The notes beneath the pieces were generated by a model. It was given only the letters and a program-made list of their open reading frames with translations, searched no databases and was not told the origin of the DNA. From Phycisphaerae bacterium (GTDB lineage: Bacteria; Planctomycetota; Phycisphaerae; Sedimentisphaerales; SG8-4): 8,794 nt of DNA. The stretch lies in contig JAUVYQ010000108.1 of NCBI GenBank assembly GCA_030603035.1, positions 1 through 8,794 on the forward strand, read 5' to 3'. Of this stretch, positions 1-6,281 are shown piece after piece. Each line of letters starts with the position of its first letter. Position 1 is the stretch's first letter. Position numbers and translations under genes: made by a program.

Positions 1-854
1 ACCAGGGCCGGGCCGCTCGCTGAATGGTGCGGCATCCGCACAGGACGAGTAGCCAACAACGCCTTGTTTTTACCCAACAGCCCTACCGAGGAGTACACAC
101 GAGTGGTCTCAAGCGACTCTTCCAGACTCAAAGGCGGCAGAATGGTCGCCAATCTTTGAGCCAGCATCGTCTTCCCTGCTCCGGGCGGACCTATCATCAT
201 TATATTGTGCCCGCCGGCGGCGGCAACCGTCAGCGCCCGCTTGACACTTTCCTGTCCCTTAACATCCGCAAAATCAACTTCATAATTTGACGCTACGTTA
301 AAAAGCTCCTCCACATTAACGGTGGTTGTTTCCAGCGGTAACTGTCCGGAAAGAAAGCTGACCGCCTGAGCGAGCGAGCCGACACCATATACCTCAATAT
401 CCTGAACCACCGCACCCTCCTTGGCGTTTTCCAGAGGCACAATCATTCGGCTAAAACCGTTTGCAGCGGCGGTCATCGCTATATTCAATACGCCGTTGAC
501 CGGTCTTACCCTTCCGTCCAGGGCCAGCTCGCCGACAATTATAAAATCTTTAAGAACCAAACTGACCAAGGTGCCCTGGCCGATGAGCATCCCTAAAGCG
601 ATAGGCAAATCGAAGGCAGGACCTGCCTTTTTCACATCGGCGGGGGCCAGATTTACCAGCGACTGCGTTTTGGGATACTTGTAGCCGCAGTTAACAATTG
701 CGCTTTTGACCCTCTCGGTGCTTTCCTTCACGGCGGCATCAGGCAGGCCTACGATGAGGGACTTTTCAAATCCCCCACGGGCAACGTCAACTTCAACCTC
801 GCAGATTATCCCTTCAATCCCTTCAAGCGTAACACTGTGCAGTCTGGCCAACAT
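1..854 (-). CDS. comM: ComM/YifB-family AAA+ ATPase (Mg-chelatase-like), 3' part missing
   Basis: Partial gene: the ATG is at 854 and the frame stays open to base 1, giving 284 residues of a family usually about 500 long. It begins MLARLHSVTLEGIEG, the typical ComM start, followed by VGLPDAAVKES and a Lon-protease-like ChlI domain (roughly residues 20-150) with NLAPADVKKAGPAFDLPIAL. The Mg-chelatase AAA+ domain begins near residue 190, with Walker A GPPGAGKT at residues 222-229 (bases 168-191) and the family motif RPVRMPHHSASGPAL at the left edge. Walker B and the C-terminal domain lie outside the window. ComM proteins are hexameric DNA helicases; in naturally competent bacteria ComM drives branch migration during recombination of incoming DNA, and in others the role is less clear. 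The start is supported by homology, but the DNA just upstream is a heptamer repeat array, so the ribosome site (GAGG, 9 bases before the ATG) lies inside repeat sequence. Family assignment is secure; function in this organism is inferred. Confidence 0.94.
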   Translation of the reverse strand, partial: MLARLHSVTLEGIEGIICEVEVDVARGGFEKSLIVGLPDAAVKESTERVKSAIVNCGYKYPKTQSLVNLAPADVKKAGPAFDLPIALGMLIGQGTLVSLVLKDFIIVGELALDGRVRPVNGVLNIAMTAAANGFSRMIVPLENAKEGAVVQDIEVYGVGSLAQAVSFLSGQLPLETTTVNVEELFNVASNYEVDFADVKGQESVKRALTVAAAGGHNIMMIGPPGAGKTMLAQRLATILPPLSLEESLETTRVYSSVGLLGKNKALLATRPVRMPHHSASGPAL

Positions 855-858
855 ATTC

Positions 859-944
859 TCGAACCTCGATTCTCGATACTCGATTCTCGTCTCTCGCCCC
901 TCGTCCCTCGTCCCTCTTACCAATTACCAATCACCAATTACCAA
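859..944. repeat. Degenerate heptamer tandem array between the HMGL-like gene and comM
   Basis: Read on the plus strand, 859-914 is eight consecutive seven-base units of the form TCGNNNC (TCGAACC, TCGATTC, TCGATAC, TCGATTC, TCGTCTC, TCGCCCC, TCGTCCC, TCGTCCC). After a TC spacer, 917-944 is four units of TTACCAA (one variant, TCACCAA). Together they fill almost the whole gap between the stop at 946 and the comM start at 854. The first block matches part of the array inside the nucleotidyltransferase gene at 3609-3671 in both unit sequence and order, so both come from one repeat family. There are no unique spacers, so this is not CRISPR. Confidence 0.93.
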
Positions 945-945
945 G

Positions 946-2340
946 TTAGCCGCCTTTGTACTTTTCCCAATAGTCGGGAAAGAATTCTTTGGCCTTGGCC
1001 TCGAGTTCCTGGTCACTGATAGCGGTCAGACGACCATGTTCATCATACTGGTCGATGACCCAGCGGGCCAGTTTGTGGATTTTAATCTTATTGATTCTCT
1101 CTTCACCCTTGAGGCCGAAAAACTCATTGACCCAGTGGGCCACACCATCGGCGCCGCTTTTGTCGGTGATAGCGACGCGAGGCGGTCGGCCAAGCAGTTT
1201 TTCAGTGTCGAAAATGTTATATATCTGCTCGTCCCGCCGGAGCCCATCGGCGTGAATTCCGGCCCGCGTAGTATTGAATGACCTGCCCGCGAACGGATAG
1301 TTCTCTGGAATCGGCAGACCAATGGAACGCATATAGTCGGCCAACTCAGTGACCGCCATTGTGTCAATTCCGCAGAGGTCGCCCTTTAGCGCGATGTACT
1401 CGAAAATCGCGCCTTCGAGAGGAGGATTTCCCGTCCGTTCGCCGAAGCCGAACAGCGTGGTGTTCACCACATCGCAGCCGTACAGCCAGGCCGTCCCGGC
1501 GTTAGTATGGACCTTGTGGAAGTCATTATGCCCGTGCCACTCCAGGCGACTGCTTGGCACGCCGCACTCGCGGTTTAGTTTGTAGATAAGTTTCGGGATG
1601 CTTCGCGGCAGTTCAGCACCGGGATAGCTAATTCCAAAACCCATAGTATCACACAAACGAATCTTGACGGAGAGCTCTTCCGGCACCTCACCGCTCATTT
1701 CCATCAGCCGGTCAACAAACGGAAAGACAAACCCGTCGATGTCCGCACGGGTCAAATCTTCGAGGTGGCACCGAGGACGAACACCGGCCTCGAAGGCTGC
1801 CTCCACAATCTCGCAATAGCTATCCATGCATTCGGCACGGCTGCGGAATTTCAGCTTATGGAATATGTGGTAGTCCGAGCAGCTTGTCAGTATGCCGCTT
1901 TCTTTTAGCCCGGCCTCCTTGACCAGACGAAAGTCTCCTTTTACCGCTCGAATCCAGCCGGTACACTCAGGATATTTATGACCCAGTGCCCGGCATCGGT
2001 CAAGCGTCTCACGGTCGTTTTTGGTATAAAGGAAAAACTCGGTCTGCCGTATCACACCGTTGGGGCCGCTAAGACGGGACATCAGGTCATAGATGTGAAC
2101 CATCTGGTCAATAGTATAGGGTGGGCGGGCCTGCTGACCGTCGCGGAAAGTCGTGTCCGTAATCAAAATGTCCCTGTCTTTAACATCCCTGAAGTCAAAC
2201 TCCACCGCTTTGCCGTCAATGTATTCAACCACCGGGCTTTCGAAACGAATCAGCGGAGGCAAACTGTACGGGTAGATACCCTCCAGCAGGTTCGGCTCAT
2301 TTGCATCCACCAGAGGATGCTGTTTTTTCGCTTTGTCCAT
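946..2340 (-). CDS. HMG-CoA-lyase/isopropylmalate-synthase superfamily enzyme (possible Re-type citrate synthase or related Claisen condensing enzyme)
   Basis: A 464-residue DRE-TIM metallolyase. The catalytic start DTTFRDGQQ is at residues 62-70, a CHLEDLTRAD strand at about 191-200, the metal-binding HGHND at 269-273, and GFGERTGNPPLE at 298-309, which matches the second signature of the LeuA/homocitrate-synthase group. These enzymes condense acetyl-CoA with a 2-oxo acid using a divalent metal. No C-terminal LeuA regulatory domain is evident; the tail after about residue 410 is short. Databases usually label this subfamily 2-isopropylmalate synthase, sometimes erroneously histone-lysine methyltransferase. 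From memory it resembles the clade that includes Re-citrate synthase of Clostridium, but I cannot verify the substrate. The start follows AAAGGA six bases upstream, and the acyl carrier protein stop is 18 bases away, so the two are almost certainly co-transcribed. The superfamily is certain; the reaction is not. Confidence 0.9.
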   Translation of the reverse strand: MDKAKKQHPLVDANEPNLLEGIYPYSLPPLIRFESPVVEYIDGKAVEFDFRDVKDRDILITDTTFRDGQQARPPYTIDQMVHIYDLMSRLSGPNGVIRQTEFFLYTKNDRETLDRCRALGHKYPECTGWIRAVKGDFRLVKEAGLKESGILTSCSDYHIFHKLKFRSRAECMDSYCEIVEAAFEAGVRPRCHLEDLTRADIDGFVFPFVDRLMEMSGEVPEELSVKIRLCDTMGFGISYPGAELPRSIPKLIYKLNRECGVPSSRLEWHGHNDFHKVHTNAGTAWLYGCDVVNTTLFGFGERTGNPPLEGAIFEYIALKGDLCGIDTMAVTELADYMRSIGLPIPENYPFAGRSFNTTRAGIHADGLRRDEQIYNIFDTEKLLGRPPRVAITDKSGADGVAHWVNEFFGLKGEERINKIKIHKLARWVIDQYDEHGRLTAISDQELEAKAKEFFPDYWEKYKGG

Positions 2341-2358
2341 TGTAAGTCCTTTCGTCCC

Positions 2359-2613
2359 TTACGCATCGACGTCCTGTTCCTTGCAGACCTCCGCAATGAA
2401 TTCGACCGCTTTGCCGACGGTTTCCACCGAAAGGGCGGCATCTTCCTCCATCTCAATGCCGAACTCTTCTTCAAACATAGCTACCAGTTCGATGGATTGT
2501 ACACTTTCAGCTCCCAGGTCAACGGTGAAATTATGCTCCGGTTTGATTTGGTCCGGGTCAAGTTTCAAGACCCGGGCCGTTACCGCTTTAACACGTTCTT
2601 CTATTGTCGCCAT
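2359..2613 (-). CDS. Acyl carrier protein
   Basis: An 84-residue ACP. It begins MATIEERVKAVTARVL and has the helix-2 phosphopantetheine site DLGAESVQSIELV at residues 32-44, with Ser37 as the expected attachment residue. The usual DSL triplet reads ESV, which fits a specialised rather than the housekeeping ACP. The rest (FEEEFGIEMEEDAA, then VGKAVEFI) is the standard acidic four-helix pattern. I chose ATG at 2613 because AGGA lies nine bases upstream and ACP proteins begin at this point; an in-frame GTG at 2631 would add six residues and would place that AGGA inside the coding sequence. It sits directly upstream of the DRE-TIM condensing enzyme, not beside fab genes. That suggests a carrier for a dedicated acyl intermediate; the pathway is unknown. 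Confidence 0.93.
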   Translation of the reverse strand: MATIEERVKAVTARVLKLDPDQIKPEHNFTVDLGAESVQSIELVAMFEEEFGIEMEEDAALSVETVGKAVEFIAEVCKEQDVDA

Positions 2614-2635
2614 TGATTCGTTTCCTGTCACAAAA

Positions 2636-2672
2636 TGTCATTCTGAGCGCAGCGAAGAATCTCAGAATGACA
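2636..2672. repeat. REP-like stem-loop in the nucleotidyltransferase-ACP gap
   Basis: A perfect 12-base inverted repeat, TGTCATTCTGAG (2636-2647) and CTCAGAATGACA (2661-2672), encloses a 13-base loop CGCAGCGAAGAAT. Palindromes of this sequence are, from general experience, scattered through intergenic DNA of many unrelated bacteria. It lies between the nucleotidyltransferase stop (2704) and the ACP start (2613), 23 bases before that start. On the minus strand it is followed only by ATTTTG, so it is a poor intrinsic terminator. It may stabilise the upstream transcript end or be a passive mobile palindrome. Confidence 0.85.
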
Positions 2673-2703
2673 AAATACCCTTTTCATACAGTTTCTTAAC
2701 ATT

Positions 2704-4080
2704 TTAACTTAACATTGCTCTTCGGCCCTTTTTAATGGCCTCATTTCTCACCGGTGCCGTCATCTTAAAGACGGCGTCCCACATACTCTGCTCGGCATCA
2801 GTCCACTGGCAGTTGCGCCGGCTCATTGCCATCTTGGCCGTTTCATACAATTTCCCTTTGCCAAATCCTTTCGTTACGACACCCTCAACGAACCACGCAA
2901 ACGACGGTATAAACTTCGGCAGCGGCTTACCTGTGGCCATAATCAGGGCCATCGCTCCGACATAAGAGCCGGTATTCAACAGCGTCCCAATTGATGTCTT
3001 GGCGTGGTCTCCAATAAGAGAGCCGACCTTGGTCGAGCCGGTATCAATCGCCCGCCGCCCGTCTAACATTACCGAGACGGTGGAATAGTCGTTCTTCAGG
3101 TCGCTGTTGGTCGTAAGCGCCCCGACGTTGACCCACTCACCAATGTAGGCGTGTCCCAGAAAACTGCCGTGATACTTATTCGAATGTCCCTGGATAATCG
3201 ACTCTTCCACTTCGCCACCAATCCGACAGAGCGGCCCGATTGAATTGCCCTTGCGGCACTTTGCGCCGAGCAGGACCGATTTTTTCCCAATGTAGCAAGG
3301 CCCTTCAATCCGGCTGAAAGGATGAATCTCCGCATCCTCGTCGATATAGACCGGGCCGCTCTCAACATCGATGACCACCATCGGATGCACCGTCACGCCT
3401 GGGGCAATATAGATATCCTTCTTGTTGCCCCGAATGGCATTCGGCTGTTCCACCATCCCCTCAATACCGTTTTGCCCCGCTGCTGCAAAGTCAGCCGTTA
3501 TCTGCTCGGCATTGGCCAGGACCAGGTCCCAGATGTACTGCCACGTTGGCAGTTCCGACCTGACGTTGGGCAGCTTCGCCTTGGCCGCCGTTATGAACTC
3601 TGCAATCCTCGATTCTTGATACTCGATTCTCGATACTCGACTCTCGACCCTCGTCCCTCGTCCCTCATCTCTGTCTTGAGTCTTGCGTCCTGTGTCTTGC
3701 GTCTTGTGCAGCTTCGCCAGGTCGTCTTTGGCCACGCGGGCATACAGCACGTTGCCTTGCTCATCGGCGCCGACCTCACTGGGACCCTTGGCCGCCACGT
3801 CAAAGCTGTCCGCCTTGACCCGCGGGTCCACGATAAGCAGGTCATCACCATCCAGAACGGACGAATCGTTGACCGGGCGGCGAGCCTTTGCGCGATACGC
3901 ATCCGCCATATAATCAGCCACGAAATAGGCCGCATCGCTCACACCGACTTTGGCGATGAGCTTTTCTCCTAACGAAGTGAAGCCGCATCGAAGCTCCCAC
4001 AGCGGACGACTCAACGCCAGGGGGTAAAAGTTGCCTCTTACCTCCTCAGAGCTGTCAACCAGAATCAATCGCATAAACAT
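2704..4080 (-). CDS. GlmU-like putative sugar nucleotidyltransferase with left-handed beta-helix, carrying a repeat-derived insert
   Basis: A 458-residue protein of the NTP_transf_4/GlmU-like family. The N-terminal part opens RLILVDSSEE and holds PLALSRPLWELRCG at residues 20-33, the family's degenerate nucleotidyltransferase motif. From about residue 223 the hexapeptide repeats of a left-handed beta-helix follow, with LGHAYIGEWVNVGALTTNSD at 308-327 and GSLIGDHAKTSIGT at 353-366, the acyltransferase-like half of GlmU relatives. The exact sugar is unknown; activation or acylation of a sugar phosphate for the cell envelope is the family-based guess. Residues about 126-160 are encoded by a heptamer repeat array and read as five imperfect seven-residue repeats rich in Arg, Glu, Asp and Gln (KTQDTGR, KTQDRDE, GRGTRVE, SRVSRIE, YQESRIA). 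They lie between the two domains and are probably a disordered linker. The start is ATG 4080 behind AGGAAAGGA; ATG 4074 is also possible. An in-frame GTG at 4104 lies inside the palindromic leader and is less likely. Confidence 0.88.
   Translation of the reverse strand: MFMRLILVDSSEEVRGNFYPLALSRPLWELRCGFTSLGEKLIAKVGVSDAAYFVADYMADAYRAKARRPVNDSSVLDGDDLLIVDPRVKADSFDVAAKGPSEVGADEQGNVLYARVAKDDLAKLHKTQDTGRKTQDRDEGRGTRVESRVSRIEYQESRIAEFITAAKAKLPNVRSELPTWQYIWDLVLANAEQITADFAAAGQNGIEGMVEQPNAIRGNKKDIYIAPGVTVHPMVVIDVESGPVYIDEDAEIHPFSRIEGPCYIGKKSVLLGAKCRKGNSIGPLCRIGGEVEESIIQGHSNKYHGSFLGHAYIGEWVNVGALTTNSDLKNDYSTVSVMLDGRRAIDTGSTKVGSLIGDHAKTSIGTLLNTGSYVGAMALIMATGKPLPKFIPSFAWFVEGVVTKGFGKGKLYETAKMAMSRRNCQWTDAEQSMWDAVFKMTAPVRNEAIKKGRRAMLS
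3609..3706. repeat. Heptamer tandem array inside the nucleotidyltransferase coding sequence
   Basis: Fourteen consecutive seven-base units on the plus strand. Nine are TCG-type (TCGATTC, TTGATAC, TCGATTC, TCGATAC, TCGACTC, TCGACCC, TCGTCCC, TCGTCCC, TCATCTC). Five are GTCTTG-type (TGTCTTG, AGTCTTG, CGTCCTG, TGTCTTG, CGTCTTG). A fifteenth, decayed unit may lie at 3602-3608. Three heptamers equal seven codons, so the protein shows a seven-residue period. Fifteen units (105 bases) preserve the reading frame. The TCG part is a near copy of 866-914. Confidence 0.93.
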
Positions 4081-4100
4081 CGTTCCTTTCCTGGAGTCCC

Positions 4101-4136
4101 GCACCTATTGAGCATAGGCTCACGCCTAATAGGTGC
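4101..4136. repeat. Palindromic leader element upstream of the nucleotidyltransferase
   Basis: Nine-base arms GCACCTATT (4101-4109) and AATAGGTGC (4128-4136) enclose an 18-base loop. The loop region can itself fold as TGAGC-ATAG-GCTCA (4109-4122) or as TAGGC-TCAC-GCCTA (4115-4128), so mutually exclusive structures are possible. On the transcript it ends about 20 bases before the ATG at 4080, just upstream of the AGGAAAGGA site. It could be a regulatory leader fold or another interspersed palindrome; no known riboswitch class is recognised. Confidence 0.6.
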
Positions 4137-4168
4137 GTGACAATCTGCCGCTTGCAGAGAGAAATGAG

Positions 4169-4197
4169 ATTCTACTAAAGGCCGCCAACCCTGTCAA
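4169..4197 (-). promoter_or_regulatory. Strong sigma70-type promoter for the nucleotidyltransferase-ACP-HMGL unit
   Basis: On the minus strand, TTGACA (4197-4192) and TAGAAT (4174-4169) are separated by exactly 17 bases (4191-4175). The -35 box matches consensus fully and the -10 box at five of six positions. Transcription would start near 4162, giving a leader of about 80 bases that contains the palindrome at 4101-4136. Position and direction fit the gene at 2704-4080. Predicted from sequence only. Confidence 0.7.
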
Positions 4198-4276
4198 CTT
4201 GAAAAGCCGATTCCAGCATACCGGAATGCCGCCCAAATGTAGGCCAACCCCCCGTGATTGCCCAAAAACCACAGCC

Positions 4277-4327
4277 CCGCCTGCCGCGGCGTAGCTCTTG
4301 TCACGCCGTAGCTTTATGCGAAGGCGG
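4277..4327. repeat. GC-rich interspersed palindrome
   Basis: CCGCCT (4277-4282) and AGGCGG (4322-4327) bracket a segment with two copies of GCCG(C)GGCGTAGCT-like sequence (CGGCGTAGCT near 4287 and CGCCGTAGCT near 4304). Elements of this GGCGTAGC/GCGAAGGCGG style are familiar as intergenic repeats in environmental genomes. There is no sign of coding. Confidence 0.5.
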
Positions 4328-4342
4328 ATATGCGAAGCCGGG

Positions 4343-4377
4343 TCATTGCGAGGCCAACAACGTCGGCCACGGCAATC
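4343..4377. repeat. REP-like palindrome of the GTCATTGCGAGG type
   Basis: The stretch opens TCATTGCGAGGCC and closes GGCCACGGCAATC: ATTGC (4345-4349) pairs with GCAAT (4372-4376) and GGCC (4352-4355) with GGCC (4365-4368), with small bulges. It resembles the widespread REP-like family that begins GTCATTGCGAGG and ends GCAATCTC. Its right end is two bases from the TAG that closes the out-of-frame tail of the glycohydrolase, so it marks the downstream limit of the cassette. Confidence 0.65.
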
Positions 4378-4378
4378 T

Positions 4379-4575
4379 CTATGAAATGAACTGGTCGATA
4401 TCTAATACTGTCAGTTCCCCATCGCCATCTATATCGCCAGCCTCTAATGTTCCCGCACACAAATGGCAGTTGTAAATCGTCTTAAGATATTTCTTCTCTA
4501 ACAATGGCGGAATCAGGTCATAGAACTCTTGTTCCCCCGGGTATTTCTCTTTTAACTCTGTTATCTCGCTTTTTT
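4379..4575 (-). pseudogene. Out-of-frame C-terminal tail of the glycohydrolase with a dockerin/EF-hand-like loop
   Basis: In the -1 frame relative to the glycohydrolase, codons run without a stop from the A6 run at 4570-4575 to TAG at 4381-4379. They encode about 63 residues: SEITELKEKYPGEQEF, then a segment with NCHLCAG, ending in GDIDGDGELTVLDIDQFIS. The last part has the spacing of one calcium-binding loop of a dockerin or EF-hand (D1, D3, D5, G6, D12). The frame has no ATG, GTG or usable TTG at its front and meets a TGA at 4630-4628, so it is not an independent gene. The likely explanation is loss of one A from a run of seven at 4570-4575, which would otherwise join this tail to the glycohydrolase. 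Alternatives are programmed -1 slippage on AAAAAA or a sequencing error. Whether the tail is ever translated is unknown. Confidence 0.6.
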
Positions 4576-6258
4576 CATTCTCACTTGCTTGGCCTTTGCA
4601 ATGATCGCAGCAAAACCAATTGCTTTTTCAATGCCGTCTTCTTGCTCACTCAATCGCATAAGCATTTCCCCTACGACTGATTTTTCGAAATCAGATTGGA
4701 TACACATATTTGTAGCAACATCTATCGTCATTGTTCCTTCGGATTGCTGCATCCATTCTTTCTTGCGGACTTCGGCAGTCTCTCTTTGCCAAAGTTCTTT
4801 TTGCCGCCCTACTGCTTTGGTCTGATCCGTTGTAACTCGATCCTGTCTACTAATTCCTAACTCATTTTGAGCCGATATGCTCACATTTTTCACAGGAAGG
4901 TTCTCCTCTTTAACGACCTTTGGTATATGTCGCCTCTTGATTAACACACTCTGTCCAAATTCTAAATGGAACCATTGCCACACTGTTGAATCCCGACCTC
5001 CTTTTTTACCTACGATATCTCCAGGAGTTGCTTCTCCCAGTCCCTGAATGACCCATTTGTCTTTATATTTACCTACGACATCAAGCTGCGTCTGAGGAGG
5101 TTCCCAGTAAAGCATATCGGGATATGCCTGGCTTTCCACATTCTTGCCATTACTTATTGCGAAAAGCCTTTCAGCCTCATTAGTTAAATATTTCATATCT
5201 GCTACTTGTTCTGGTGGTTCTTCGCTGATTGTGGCTCCCATGATGGCACCGGCCATTGTTGCTATCGTGTCTGTGTCACTTCCCAGCAAATTAGCAGCTG
5301 TTACCAAACCATGATGCGGGTTATTTCGAAAAGCGTAGCTAATATATAAAGCTAAAACGGCAGTTTTCGTACCAGAACCGACCGAACTTTTTTCAAAACA
5401 GCCAATTTCTTTAACAAGATTCCTATACATTTCACTGTTAGATGAAGCGTTACAATTAACAAGAGCTTTTTCTGCAGAAGATATATCTTTCTTTAACTCA
5501 TCCAAACATTTATTAATCGCATCATTTATCGATGTGTGAGTTTCTTTCTCCCAATTTGGCAGCCAGTAATACCCCAGTTCTTCATCTGACATAATTACAT
5601 CAGGTAGGATTTTTAGTTCTTCTAAGATACCGAACCAAGCTGGCGGGTCTGGAATATTTAACCGCTTTAGTGTATGGAGCAAACTTAGTCCATGAAAAGC
5701 AGCTCCTACGATCGCACGGCTATGCCCATGAGTCACCACAGCATTTCTCACAATGTTTTTCAGGACCTCTGCATCTTTCTGGTTTGTTTGCGCAGCCCAC
5801 ACATGAGGTTGTATTCTCATCGCTGCACCATTGCCACCACCATCAGTGTATCGTGAATAATTTGACCGGAAGAAGTTAGAGTTCCATTGAATTTGTCTTT
5901 TCCTCAACGACTCAGCCGCGGTTTTAGTTCCACGCCCAGCACCTAATGAATACGAAAGCCAGACAGGTAGCTCTACTTTTGAAAAAGTTTCCACATCAAA
6001 GAATCCAACTCCACTGATTGACCTACATGTTGCTAACCGTAATTGAGTATCATCCGAGTAACTTCCTATCGGCAATTCAACGTTTATTCCGTATTGTCCC
6101 CCAATTCGTCTATTCCATTCAAATAACTTGTTTATATGCCTAATTCCTCTTGTCCGGCGTTCAAGACCCGACTTGCTACAAAACTCAGTAATAAATCCGA
6201 GCGCATCTCCATACGCAGACCAGAGCATAGAATTTCGAATAGCGTTTTTTGTGTGCAT
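4561..6258 (-). CDS. ADP-ribosylglycohydrolase (DraG/ARH family), candidate antitoxin of the DarT-like gene
   Basis: A 565-residue protein. Residues 1 to about 370 form the ADP-ribosyl-glycohydrolase fold with its binuclear-metal motifs: SAYGDALGF (14-22), GSYSDDTQL (65-73), DGGGNGAAMRIQP (139-151), TH at 176-177 and LLGSDTDTIATMAGAIMGA (324-342). All expected acidic ligands are present, so it should be active, removing ADP-ribose from a modified target. A region of about 90 residues between 200 and 290 is longer than in minimal DraG proteins. The C-terminal part from about 385 is an extra region. It starts with a small beta-rich segment (GKYKDKWVIQGLG; WQWFHLEFGQSVLIKRRHIP), then a charged, probably helical and coiled stretch to the end. 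It starts 23 bases after the DarT stop with AAGGAG upstream, so both are co-expressed. I infer reversal of DarT modification, replacing the macrodomain or NADAR protein of known DarTG pairs. The stop falls just after an A6 run and may be a frameshift. Confidence 0.92.
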   Translation of the reverse strand: MHTKNAIRNSMLWSAYGDALGFITEFCSKSGLERRTRGIRHINKLFEWNRRIGGQYGINVELPIGSYSDDTQLRLATCRSISGVGFFDVETFSKVELPVWLSYSLGAGRGTKTAAESLRKRQIQWNSNFFRSNYSRYTDGGGNGAAMRIQPHVWAAQTNQKDAEVLKNIVRNAVVTHGHSRAIVGAAFHGLSLLHTLKRLNIPDPPAWFGILEELKILPDVIMSDEELGYYWLPNWEKETHTSINDAINKCLDELKKDISSAEKALVNCNASSNSEMYRNLVKEIGCFEKSSVGSGTKTAVLALYISYAFRNNPHHGLVTAANLLGSDTDTIATMAGAIMGATISEEPPEQVADMKYLTNEAERLFAISNGKNVESQAYPDMLYWEPPQTQLDVVGKYKDKWVIQGLGEATPGDIVGKKGGRDSTVWQWFHLEFGQSVLIKRRHIPKVVKEENLPVKNVSISAQNELGISRQDRVTTDQTKAVGRQKELWQRETAEVRKKEWMQQSEGTMTIDVATNMCIQSDFEKSVVGEMLMRLSEQEDGIEKAIGFAAIIAKAKQVRMKKAR

Positions 6259-6281
6259 TCCCTTATTTACTCCTTTTCAGA

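Larger units (their letters stand above)
4198..4378. other. Intergenic repeat-rich stretch, no gene seen
   Basis: Between the promoter of the left block and the last plausible coding base of the right block I see no supportable gene. The DNA contains two palindromic elements (4277-4327 and 4343-4377) and a unique stretch at 4198-4270. This is the compositional border between the GC-rich block and the AT-richer cassette. Confidence 0.6.

Noticed and set aside
859..944. CRISPR array
   Set aside because: Units are seven bases, tandem and without spacers; no cas gene is present.
706..1281. 191-residue plus-strand open frame, and similar plus-strand frames at 421-684, 1978-2616 and 3322-3972
   Set aside because: All lie opposite genes with clear family motifs and have no recognisable domains; parts are translated repeats. 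They are antisense shadows.
2614..2631. GTG 2631 as the ACP start
   Set aside because: It would put the AGGA site inside the gene and add residues not usual for ACP; ATG 2613 is better placed.
2636..2672. Intrinsic terminator
   Set aside because: No run of U follows the stem on either strand.
4081..4104. GTG 4104 as the nucleotidyltransferase start
   Set aside because: It lies in the palindromic element, and the AGGAAAGGA before ATG 4080 fits better; homologues begin close to RLILVD.
4379..4627. Independent small dockerin-domain gene
   Set aside because: No start codon in frame before the conserved part, and an upstream TGA; better explained as a frameshifted tail.
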